Assembly (NCBI GenBank): GCA_963787205.1
Contig: CAWBCD010000014.1
Location: forward strand, 1 to 64,000
Direction: 5' to 3'
DNA length: 64,000 nucleotides
DNA from: DATFNI01 sp963787205
GTDB lineage: Bacteria; Bacteroidota; Rhodothermia; Balneolales; DATFMH01
The notes below the pieces were generated by a model. That model made no database searches and was not told where the DNA came from. It was given only the letters and a program-made list of their open reading frames with translations. Both the position numbers and the translations under genes were made by a program. Below are positions 54,167 to 62,537 of this stretch, piece by piece (the stretch's first letter is position 1; the number at the start of each line of letters is the position of its first letter).

Positions 54167-55018
54167 TTATTTCAGGTTTTGATTCAGAAACCTCATCGTT
54201 CTTTGCCAGGCATCCTCAGCAGCTTCTGGATTGTAGCGGGTGCCGGATGGATTAGCAAACGCATGGTTGGCATCCGGATAGATTTTAACCTGGACCGATT
54301 TTCCCAGCGAGTCGAGCGTTGATTCAAATTTATGAATAGTTTCCTCAGAGATACTCTTATCCTGTCCACCGAAAAATGCAGCAATAGGCATTTGCAACGT
54401 TTTCAATTGATCCGGATTGGTTACCAGTTGTCCGTAATAGATCACCGTAGCGTCAATCTTATCGGGCATTGCCAAAGCTGTTCGTAGCGACCATCCGCCT
54501 CCGAAGCACCAGCCGATCACACCGATTTTGGTTGCCTTAACAGAATCAGCCAGATAGCTATATGCCTGTTTCAGATTCTCAATATTAGCATTGGAATGAT
54601 CCATGGAGGCTTTCATCAGGGCATAGGCACTATCGGGATTTGATGCCACTTTTCCATCATACAAATCAACAGCCAGGGAAGCATATCCCTCGCCGGCAAA
54701 TCTGCGGGCCATTGCACGAATGTTGTCGTTGAGACCCCACCACTCATGAATAACAATAATACCCGGTGTGGATCCCTTTTCCATTTCCGGAACAGCCAGG
54801 TAACCCTTGACCTCCTGACCATCGACCGTAGCATAATTAACATTCTTCGTTTTTACCGGTTTACTTGGAGGGATTTCCGATTCAGCATTGGCTACAGGTC
54901 TATCCGTGTCATGTTCCTGCATCATTTTGTCTGCATAACTGTCAGACTGCTTGCGTGAGCCACAACCTGCAGTCAGAACGACTCCCACTATCAGAATAAG
55001 TAAATAAGCACCCTTCAT
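54167..55018 (-). CDS. Dienelactone hydrolase-family lipoprotein
   Basis: The 283-residue alpha/beta hydrolase is set on a lipoprotein signal (YLLILIVGVVLTAGC, Cys18). The start at 55018 is chosen for its strong GGAGGA ribosome site. The family triad is Cys in IGVIGWCFGGGWSLR, Asp in FFGGQDKSISEETI and His in DANHAFANP; Glu in IVIHEWWGLNDNIR completes the usual active site. Dienelactone hydrolases open cyclic esters, but members with this membrane anchor act on unknown esters in the periplasm or cell surface. A terminator lies upstream, so it forms its own unit. Confidence 0.9.
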   Translation of the reverse strand: MKGAYLLILIVGVVLTAGCGSRKQSDSYADKMMQEHDTDRPVANAESEIPPSKPVKTKNVNYATVDGQEVKGYLAVPEMEKGSTPGIIVIHEWWGLNDNIRAMARRFAGEGYASLAVDLYDGKVASNPDSAYALMKASMDHSNANIENLKQAYSYLADSVKATKIGVIGWCFGGGWSLRTALAMPDKIDATVIYYGQLVTNPDQLKTLQMPIAAFFGGQDKSISEETIHKFESTLDSLGKSVQVKIYPDANHAFANPSGTRYNPEAAEDAWQRTMRFLNQNLK

Positions 55019-55088
55019 ACTTCCTCCTGTAGTTTGGTGATATTCATTGTTGTAATATTGAAATGCCAGTAAATAATTCCCTCGTACA

Positions 55089-55124
55089 TAAAAAAAGGGG
55101 AAAGACATTCACGTCTTCCCCCTT
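55089..55124 (-). terminator. Terminator after the di-heme peroxidase gene
   Basis: AAGGGGAAAGAC (55095-55106) pairs with GTCTTCCCCCTT (55113-55124) around a six-base loop. On the minus strand the hairpin is followed by a T-run (complement of A7 at 55088-55096), about 30 bases after the peroxidase stop. Confidence 0.85.
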
Positions 55125-55152
55125 AGTCTGAACTTGCATGTTGCCGCTTGGA

Positions 55153-56316
55153 TTAGCGATTCATTACAACTTTATCATCTGGTTTTGGTGCTGTTGGCGG
55201 TGTTGCCGGCAATATTGGCAATGTTCGCCACTCACTTTTCACTTCGCCGGTCAGACTATTCAGAAAAGCCACAATGTCGTTTACTTGTTGATCGGTAATA
55301 TCTTTACCAAGCTGGGTTTTACCCATAATGCGAACTGCCTCACGCAGATCCCAGACACTTCCATCGTGGAAGTAGGGATAGGTGTTCGCAATATTTCGTA
55401 GCATCGGCACCTTAAATACATACCTATCATTTTGATCGTGGGTTACATTAAATCTGCCTTCATTACGGTTATCACTATTTGTGAATTTCCAGTACGGACC
55501 ATTCACCAAACCGAATTTCTGATACATACGTCCACCTGCAGCCGGACCATTATGGCAGCTTACACACCCCACATTAATGAAGTCGTTGAGGCCCTGCTTT
55601 TCCTGCGATGTTAATGCCGTTGGATCTCCATTCATAAACTTGTCAAAATTGGATGGCGTCATCAGAGTTCGTTCAAAAGCACCGATCGCCCTTCCTATGT
55701 TTTCCAGGGACACACCATTACTGTCTGGGGGGAATGCCTTTTTAAACCGTTCAACGTATTCTGGAATAGCGGCTATTCTCTCGACACCAATTTTATGGGC
55801 ATTGGAACCGGTTCCACCCATCTCAATCGGGTTCATCACTGGTCCCATGGCCTGTTCTTCCACATCTCGCGCACGTCCATCCCAGAATTGTGCGGTTTCA
55901 GTGGCAGCATTTAGAACTGTAGGCGAGTTAACCGGTCCGCGTTTCCAGCCATGACCCATTGCAGTCACATTGTTATCCACTCCGAACCTGGCCATGTTAT
56001 GGCAGTTATTGCAACTTATGGTATTACTACGGGATAAGCGTGTATCGTAGAAAAGCATTTTCCCAAGAGCAATTTTTTCCATATTTAGTGGATTTTCCGG
56101 ATTATCCACAGAATTGGGCAACGCGCCAAACAGGGATGATGCTTTTTGCATCAATTGTTGATCTTGAGTCGAAACCTCCGTTGCCGGTTGCTTTTCTGCC
56201 TTTCCTTCTGTTTCATTTTTTTGTGAACAGGATAGGATCAGCCCCGATATGAAAAATCCTCCGATTATCATTACTATCAGGAGCCGTGCGTAATTATTTT
56301 TAACAAATTGTCTCAT
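55153..56316 (-). CDS. Di-heme cytochrome-c peroxidase (MauG/CcpA family) lipoprotein
   Basis: The 387-residue enzyme reduces hydrogen peroxide with electrons from a periplasmic cytochrome or quinol. It has a lipobox (LILSC, Cys30) and two heme c motifs: SCNNCHNMARFGVD (Cys102, Cys105, His106) and GCVSCHNGPAAGGRMY (Cys251, Cys254, His255). The usual motifs LFYDTRLSRSNTISC, SPTVLNAATETAQFWDGRA and AFERTLMTP are intact, so it belongs to the bacterial CCP branch. It is 30 bases after the stop of a membrane protein gene on the same strand, so the two likely share a transcript. Confidence 0.94.
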   Translation of the reverse strand: MRQFVKNNYARLLIVMIIGGFFISGLILSCSQKNETEGKAEKQPATEVSTQDQQLMQKASSLFGALPNSVDNPENPLNMEKIALGKMLFYDTRLSRSNTISCNNCHNMARFGVDNNVTAMGHGWKRGPVNSPTVLNAATETAQFWDGRARDVEEQAMGPVMNPIEMGGTGSNAHKIGVERIAAIPEYVERFKKAFPPDSNGVSLENIGRAIGAFERTLMTPSNFDKFMNGDPTALTSQEKQGLNDFINVGCVSCHNGPAAGGRMYQKFGLVNGPYWKFTNSDNRNEGRFNVTHDQNDRYVFKVPMLRNIANTYPYFHDGSVWDLREAVRIMGKTQLGKDITDQQVNDIVAFLNSLTGEVKSEWRTLPILPATPPTAPKPDDKVVMNR

Positions 56317-56346
56317 AATGAATTTTTATTTGATGTTCGAAATCCC

Positions 56347-56844
56347 TCAATCATTATCCCCATCGGCGTCTTTATGTATCGCATCGGCCTTTTGTAAACC
56401 GGTAGTATTGTGCAGCTCGGTGTGTCGGATATTGCCGCCAAGATATCCCGTGTAGGTTAGGAAACCGGCTGTTACCAGGCTAACCATTAAGAGCGCCGCT
56501 ATATAGACGTGAAAAAACCCGGGACGATAACGCTCGATGATTAGTCCCCCAAGACCAAATGCACCAAGCAAAACCGTCAACCAAAGTGATACTTCCGCTG
56601 CATCTTCATGCTCTTCCATATAGCGCTCAGAAACAGTCTGAATATCTTCTACTCTCTCATGTGCGGTCTCTCCGGTCAGAAAAACAGGTATAACCGTCAG
56701 ACCAGCGATTAAAAATCCCAGCAATCCAAGTTTGAGTATCGACTTGTTGCTTCTATAGTATCCCCAGATAACAATCGGGATACTTATGATTGTCAGAAGG
56801 ATCGGAACGTGATTTAGAATCAGATGAATATGAATTGAATCCAT
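56347..56844 (-). CDS. Four-helix membrane protein, DUF2231-like
   Basis: The 165-residue protein has four membrane helices. Helix 1 starts IHIHLILNHVPILLTI with three histidines at residues 5, 7 and 12; helix 2 ends in LTGETAHERVEDI; the last has LTYTGYLGGNIRHTE. Conserved His residues in such small proteins suggest heme or quinone binding, as proposed for DUF2231, but this is not proven. Its position upstream of the di-heme peroxidase points to electron supply for peroxide reduction (inference). The C-terminus is a short polar tail. Confidence 0.7.
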   Translation of the reverse strand: MDSIHIHLILNHVPILLTIISIPIVIWGYYRSNKSILKLGLLGFLIAGLTVIPVFLTGETAHERVEDIQTVSERYMEEHEDAAEVSLWLTVLLGAFGLGGLIIERYRPGFFHVYIAALLMVSLVTAGFLTYTGYLGGNIRHTELHNTTGLQKADAIHKDADGDND

Positions 56845-57128
56845 GAATACCTCCGGATTTCATTGCATTCAGTTATTATGTGAGGCTTTCGGTCATGCGT
56901 CAGGCCGGCAACGGATGCATCAACTTCGTCTGTCTCACATCATATACTATGAGGAGTAAAGTAGGATAGAACAATGGAGAAAAAATGGATTCAGGGCATA
57001 AATAATCGGTGTATCCCTAACTGAAGCAACAATTTATAAATAGTTTAAATAAGGATATTTAATTTTTAATGAGCCTGCTGCATATGCTGACAACGTAATC
57101 GGAAAAAGAGCCCTCCTTGAAGCGTGAA

Positions 57129-58601
57129 TCAATTACCTGTAACCCATATTGGTAAATGACCAAGCTGTACCCCAAAAACAATTTTCATCAATCCAAATAC
57201 GGTGGCTGTCAGCAATACAACAAAGAGAATATTGAGCCACAAACCGGCTTTGGCCATCTGTTGAATTGACACTTTTCCGCTGCTGTAAACAATTGCATTT
57301 GGAGGGGTGGATACCGGGAGCATAAATGCACAACTTGCTGCCAATGCAGCCGGAACAGACAGCAACAACGGATTTTGGTGTATGCCAACGGCTACAGATG
57401 CAAAGACCGGAAGAAATGCTGCTGCTGTTCCTGTATTACTTGCAAGCTGAGTCAATACAATAGTGACAACAATAACGGTCAAAATGAGTAAAAGTATGGG
57501 CCATTGATTCAGCCCACCGACTACCGAGCCGATCCATTTTGCCAGTCCTGACGTTTCTATGCCCTCGGCCAGACTCAGGCCTCCCCCAAAAAGCAGCAAA
57601 ATGCCCCAGGGAATCTGCCGTGCATGATCCCAGTCGAGCAGAAATGCATGATCACTAAAGTTTATCGGGATGACGAATAATGATAATCCCGCCAATATTG
57701 CAACGCCAGCGTCGGAGAGCCCCGGAATGATTTTTACAATCAGCGGTCGAAAAATCCAAAGTAGGGCGGCACCGATAAAGATAACGGCTACTTTCTTCTC
57801 GGCCGAACTCATTTTACCGAGCTTTTGCAGTTCGCCGGTCAAAAAGTCACGGCCACCCGGCAGCTCTTTCATCTGAATCGGGAAAATCCATTTCGTAAGA
57901 ATCACATACATCAACGGAAGAGATACTATAACCAGGGGGACACCCACTTCCATCCACTCAAAAAAGCCTATCTCGTAATGATAGGTCTGGTTGATCAGGC
58001 CGACGAGCAACGCATTAGGAGGGGTTCCAATAATTGTTCCCATTCCACCGATATTGCAGGCAAAGGCAATGCTCAGTACTAACACCACTTCAAAATTTCG
58101 AACGGCAGATTGCATCCCCGAAGTCGCATTCTCACTGATGAGAATAATTATGGATGTGCCTATAGGCAACATCATTAATGCCGTTGCCGTGTTGCTAACC
58201 CACATGCTTAAAAATGCCGATGAAATGATAATCCCCCACAATATCCCGGATGGACGAACCCCCATCAGGTTTATGATATTGAGGGCAATGCGTCGGTGAA
58301 GATTCCAGCGCTGCATTGCGGTTGCAATCAGGAACCCACCCATGAAGAGGAAGATCAATGGATTGGCATACGGCTTGGTGGCTTCACCTACCTTCATAAT
58401 ACCAAGTAAAGGGAAAAGCACAATTGGCAAAAGTGCTGTCGCTGACATGGGAATGGCTTCCGACAGCCACCAGATTGCCATCCAGATGCCGGAAGCCGCT
58501 GTGTACCATCCGGCAAGAGGTAATCCTGCCGGAGGAGGCAACAGCATCAGGATAACAAACACTAACGGTCCAAGAATGAAGGTAATTTTCTTGAGTTGCA
58601 T
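57129..58601 (-). CDS. DASS/SLC13-family sodium-dicarboxylate symporter
   Basis: The 490-residue transporter brings in succinate-type dicarboxylates or sulfate with sodium. Two SNT motifs are present, SNTATALMMLPIG in the N-half and SNTGTAAAFLPVFASV in the C-half, each in a helical hairpin. The Thr-Pro motif GTPPNALLVG and the opening SEAIPMSATALLPIVLFPLLG are typical of the family. About eleven helices and two hairpins are visible. A GAGAGGGGAT Shine-Dalgarno-like site precedes the start. The exact substrate is not determined by sequence. Confidence 0.94.
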   Translation of the reverse strand: MQLKKITFILGPLVFVILMLLPPPAGLPLAGWYTAASGIWMAIWWLSEAIPMSATALLPIVLFPLLGIMKVGEATKPYANPLIFLFMGGFLIATAMQRWNLHRRIALNIINLMGVRPSGILWGIIISSAFLSMWVSNTATALMMLPIGTSIIILISENATSGMQSAVRNFEVVLVLSIAFACNIGGMGTIIGTPPNALLVGLINQTYHYEIGFFEWMEVGVPLVIVSLPLMYVILTKWIFPIQMKELPGGRDFLTGELQKLGKMSSAEKKVAVIFIGAALLWIFRPLIVKIIPGLSDAGVAILAGLSLFVIPINFSDHAFLLDWDHARQIPWGILLLFGGGLSLAEGIETSGLAKWIGSVVGGLNQWPILLLILTVIVVTIVLTQLASNTGTAAAFLPVFASVAVGIHQNPLLLSVPAALAASCAFMLPVSTPPNAIVYSSGKVSIQQMAKAGLWLNILFVVLLTATVFGLMKIVFGVQLGHLPIWVTGN

Positions 58602-58881
58602 TTATATCCCCTCTCTTTTACATGGAATTCTTAAAAAATCCTCGGCTTTTCAATCCAATTATTCATCTGTTAAATCACCGCCTGATTTGATTCTGATTTA
58701 AAAAAATCATGCATAAATCGTTTTTCTTATTAAGTCATTTTTACGATTTACACAAGAGCATATTTGCTGAATTTTTAAGTCATTTTACAATCCAAATTAT
58801 TACCATTAGCATTAGACAGTCCAATACTTACCTAAGCTTACTACTAAAAATCATACTAATCTTTTTGAAAAAGGGACTAAA

Positions 58882-61416
58882 ATGAAGACAAGAAACTGGC
58901 TGATGCCTGTATTTGCAATTCCGATATTGATGATGCTTTTTTTCTCAGGTTGCAATAAGCCTGGAACCGCTTCTGAAAACCTAACGGTCGATCAAATAAT
59001 CTCAAAAATGACCATGGAACAAAAGGTCGACCTGTTGGGTGGTGTTGTTATGAGTACCAAACCCATACCAAAACTGGGCATTCCTTCTCTTCGCATGGAC
59101 GATGGGCCGCTGGGTGCCCGGTGGGGACGTTCGACTTCCTTCCCGGCAGGAATCGCGATGGCATCAACCTGGGATACCTCTCTTGTCCGCCGGCTGGGAC
59201 AAGGCATCGGCAGGGAAGTCCGTGGAAAAGGTAGAAATATCATTTTAGGTCCAAATGTCAACATTGCCCGAAATCCATTAAACGGGCGTACATTCGAGGG
59301 CTTTGGGGAAGATCCTTTCCTGACCTCCGAGATGGGCGTCAGCTACATCGATGGTGTTCAGGAAGAGGGTATTGGAGCAACGGTCAAGCATTTTGATGCC
59401 AACAATCAGGAATTTCACCGGCACACTATTGATGAAAAAATCGATGAACGTACCCTGCGTGAGATCTATTTCCCGGCATTCAAAGCGGCTGTCCAACGAG
59501 CTCACTCCGTGGCTCTTATGGCATCATACAACCAGGTTAACGGCCAGTTTGCCGCAGCCAATCACTTCCTGCTGAATACCGTCCTGCGTAAGGAATGGGG
59601 TTATAAGGGGTTGATCATGTCGGACTGGGGTGCTGTGCACGCTACGTTCCCTACCGTAAATAATGCCGAGGACCTGGAAATGCCTACCGGCAAGTATCTT
59701 AACCAGAAAACACTTATGCCGGCCATAAAATCCGGTAAGGTGAGCAAATCAACCATTGACACGAAAGTCAGAAATATCTTAGCTGCAGAATTCCGTCTTG
59801 GGGTTCTCCCGACAATGAAGCATCCGCAAATTTTGATAGATAGTCTCATCAATGCACCGGAGACCCGCAGGGATGTCTTGCAAGCGGCAAAAGAGGCAAT
59901 TGTTTTGCTGAAAAATGATCATCATGCATTGCCCATAAATGTTCCCGCCAAGCGATCCAGACCATTGAGCATTGCCGTGATCGGTCCCAATGCAGCTTAT
60001 GCACGTACTGTCGGCGGTGGCAGCGCCGAAGTGCATCCTATATACTCGATTACGCCTCTTGAAGCATTGAAGGCACGCCTGAAAGGCAAAGCCGAAATTC
60101 ACTATGCTCCCGGTATCCTATTCAACTATATGCAACCAATCGATTCGGCAGCCTTTTATCAACCGGATGGAAAGACTCAGGGTTTAAAGGTTGAATACTT
60201 CAGCAACGACAATTTTTCAGGAACACCGATCGTGCGCACAACCGGCCAGCTTGATTATCGCCAGGGTGCGGCTTTAAACACTCCTGTTGGACAAGACAAG
60301 GCATTCCATGGCGATTTCACTGTTCGCTGGACAGGTAAGGTTTTGGCTCCGGTTACCGGCGACTATGAGCTTGGAGTCAGGGCTGCCGGACCAACAACGG
60401 TTTATCTTGATGGGAAAAAAGCAATTGACATCAAAGGCCGGGATGGTACTTACAAAGTCCATTTGGACAAAGGCCACAAATATGATCTGAAAGTGGAATA
60501 TCACGGACACGGGTACAGTCCGGATATGGGTTATAGCCTGAGCATCCAGCTGGGATGGCAGCATCCGGAAGATGCTTCGATCAATAATGCTGTTCGTGTG
60601 GCTTCGCATTCGGATATTGCCATCGTATTTGCCGGCACGTCCAACCATTTCGAGTCGGAAGGATTCGACCGCAAGTCACTGGCATTACCTGATAATCAGG
60701 ATGAACTGATTCAACGTGTGGCACGCGCCAACAAACATACGATCGTTGTTTTGACAAGTGGGGCACCGGTATTGGTAAACAAATGGATCAACCGGGTTCC
60801 GGCTGTGCTTGAGTCGTGGTTCGACGGATCAGAGATTGGCAATGCCATTGCCGATGTCCTTCTTGGCAACTACAACCCATCGGGCAAATTGCCGATCACG
60901 TTTGTAAAAACCTGGAGCCAGGAACCCGAAGCTATACAGCACTACAATGACAGCGACACGTTGATAACGTATTCTGATGGTCTCTATGTAGGTTACCGCT
61001 ACTTCGATTCGAAGCATATCAAACCGGAATTCCCATTTGGATACGGGCTCTCGTACACTTCGTTTAAATACAGCGATTTGAATGTCCAAAACAATTCAAC
61101 AGCCGGAAATCCCAATGTGGATGTATCATTCAAGATTACGAATACCGGTCATCGGTCCGGTGCTGAAATCGCACAGGTTTATGTGCATGAGGACCATCCG
61201 GAACTGGATCGTCCGGAAAAAGCGCTGAAAGGTTTTGCCCGCGTGGAATTGAATCCGGGCCAGTCCCAGGTGGTTCATCTGAAACTGACCGGTGATGCAT
61301 TCCATTACTTCAATCCGGATAAAGAAGCCTGGGTTATTGATCCAAATAAATTTGATATCATGGTCGGCAGTTCATCGGCCGATATTCATCTTCAGAAACA
61401 AATAGCACTGAAGTAA
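58882..61416 (+). CDS. Glycoside hydrolase family 3 beta-glucosidase with PA14 domain (lipoprotein)
   Basis: The 844-residue enzyme cleaves terminal beta-glucosides. After a lipoprotein signal (MMLFFSGC, Cys24) comes the (beta/alpha)8 domain with GPNVNIARNPLNGRTFEGFG and the nucleophile Asp248 in LIMSDWG. KHFDAN replaces the usual KHFAxN. The second domain has a PA14 insertion (about residues 430-560: VEYFSNDNFSGTPIV, VRWTGKVLAPVTGDYELGVR), and the C-terminal Fn3-like domain ends the protein. The insertion resembles that of beta-glucosidases with a restricted substrate. With GH9 and GH32 it widens the sugar-use repertoire. Confidence 0.94.
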   Translation: MKTRNWLMPVFAIPILMMLFFSGCNKPGTASENLTVDQIISKMTMEQKVDLLGGVVMSTKPIPKLGIPSLRMDDGPLGARWGRSTSFPAGIAMASTWDTSLVRRLGQGIGREVRGKGRNIILGPNVNIARNPLNGRTFEGFGEDPFLTSEMGVSYIDGVQEEGIGATVKHFDANNQEFHRHTIDEKIDERTLREIYFPAFKAAVQRAHSVALMASYNQVNGQFAAANHFLLNTVLRKEWGYKGLIMSDWGAVHATFPTVNNAEDLEMPTGKYLNQKTLMPAIKSGKVSKSTIDTKVRNILAAEFRLGVLPTMKHPQILIDSLINAPETRRDVLQAAKEAIVLLKNDHHALPINVPAKRSRPLSIAVIGPNAAYARTVGGGSAEVHPIYSITPLEALKARLKGKAEIHYAPGILFNYMQPIDSAAFYQPDGKTQGLKVEYFSNDNFSGTPIVRTTGQLDYRQGAALNTPVGQDKAFHGDFTVRWTGKVLAPVTGDYELGVRAAGPTTVYLDGKKAIDIKGRDGTYKVHLDKGHKYDLKVEYHGHGYSPDMGYSLSIQLGWQHPEDASINNAVRVASHSDIAIVFAGTSNHFESEGFDRKSLALPDNQDELIQRVARANKHTIVVLTSGAPVLVNKWINRVPAVLESWFDGSEIGNAIADVLLGNYNPSGKLPITFVKTWSQEPEAIQHYNDSDTLITYSDGLYVGYRYFDSKHIKPEFPFGYGLSYTSFKYSDLNVQNNSTAGNPNVDVSFKITNTGHRSGAEIAQVYVHEDHPELDRPEKALKGFARVELNPGQSQVVHLKLTGDAFHYFNPDKEAWVIDPNKFDIMVGSSSADIHLQKQIALK

Positions 61417-61443
61417 TAAAATAGCTCCATAATTGCCGACATA

Positions 61444-61520
61444 AACCGCTAAGAACGCTGGGTCCGCAGAGTAATCCAGCTTCTTTTTCTGCGTTTCTTT
61501 GCGTTCCTGGCGGTTTTTTT
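61444..61520 (+). terminator. Long inverted repeat with T-run after the GH3 gene
   Basis: AACCGCTAAGAACGC (61444-61458) pairs, with mismatches, with GCGTTCCTGGCGGTT (61501-61515); a T-run follows. The long loop and the CGCTAAG/TTTGCG words also resemble a common dispersed intergenic repeat. It likely ends transcription of GH3, and faces the DinB gene from the other strand. Confidence 0.6.
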
Positions 61521-61533
61521 ATGAGACTATTAT

Positions 61534-62046
61534 TTATTGAATGGCTTCCGTATCGGCGGTTGAACCATAGAGTTCGGGCAATGGGATATCAAGCAACCGA
61601 AGATACACCGTCAATTGCCCGCGGTGATGGATACTGTGGTTCATCACAAAGGAACGCAGTGCCGTTGTTCGTGGAAAAGAGAACAGGATTTGGTCCCCAT
61701 TCCTGAACGTCCACTGGACCAGCATCTCTCTGTCGGATCTTCCCGAAATAGCTTCCCTGGCATTTGCCACATTCCCATCAAAAAACGACAACAGGGCATC
61801 ACCCGATACAAATTCCGGCCGTTTGAAACCCCCGTCGTTTGGTGAACCGAGATCAAATTCAGCTTTCTCCATAATGCTGTTTATCCACACCGGTAGAAAA
61901 GCCAGGTGTATGGCAAGCTGACCAAGTGTCCTGGATTTCGGATGCGGCTTCCAGGCTACCTTTTCCTCCGGAATACGTTCCAGCAGCTTGCGTGTGTTGC
62001 CCATTTCGTGATCGAATTCCGGTAAAAATGATTCCGCGATTGACAT
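61534..62046 (-). CDS. DinB-family protein
   Basis: The 170-residue protein is a four-helix bundle of the DinB/YfiT type. Metal-binding histidines are seen in LGQLAIHLAFLP and NHSIHHRGQLTVYLRLLDI. The HHRGQ motif is typical. Some members transfer bacillithiol or mycothiol, others are uncharacterised metalloproteins, so activity is open. I choose ATG 62046 with GGGAGA seven bases upstream; ATG 62061 is five codons earlier. Confidence 0.9.
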   Translation of the reverse strand: MSIAESFLPEFDHEMGNTRKLLERIPEEKVAWKPHPKSRTLGQLAIHLAFLPVWINSIMEKAEFDLGSPNDGGFKRPEFVSGDALLSFFDGNVANAREAISGRSDREMLVQWTFRNGDQILFSFPRTTALRSFVMNHSIHHRGQLTVYLRLLDIPLPELYGSTADTEAIQ

Positions 62047-62185
62047 AATATTCTCCCTCATAAATAGGTTGTTTTTTGTCGCCGGATAAAAAACGAGGCT
62101 TTCTATTTTGATATCCTTTCCCTCCTTATTCCTCGTGGTGGAAGACTCTCATCTCCCGATTTTGTTCATTTTTCAGTCACCAAAA

Positions 62186-62323
62186 CTACTGATGCGTTCC
62201 TGCACCCGAAATCGTTTTCTTCTTGTCCGGCAACAAGCGATCCAGGAAAAGGCCAGCTATTATTCCTAAAATGAAAAGTGCTGCAAGATCAATATAGGTG
62301 ATGCTGTCGGAGAACTGTTCCAT
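62186..62323 (-). CDS. Small single-span membrane protein, 45 aa
   Basis: The frame reads MEQFSDSITYIDLAALFILG, IIAGLFLDRLLPDKK and a short polar tail. One hydrophobic helix followed by a positive stop-transfer is typical of small inner-membrane proteins. No relative is known to me and no strong ribosome site is seen. It lies between the decarboxylase and the DinB gene on the same strand. Confidence 0.4.
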   Translation of the reverse strand: MEQFSDSITYIDLAALFILGIIAGLFLDRLLPDKKKTISGAGTHQ

Positions 62324-62537
62324 TAGCGTAACAGCTAATAGATATCGCAACAAAGTAGATGATTGCAGAGCGGCTTTTATTGTTCATCATTCAACCTCCC
62401 CGGATAATTTATTTCACCATGGATTACAAATAAATCACTTCCACTGATTATTGTACCATTATTTAAAACAATAGTAATCCACGCGGCGATTCCACGATTA
62501 TCCATAGACATCCACTCTGTACTTCCGCGTTTTGTCA

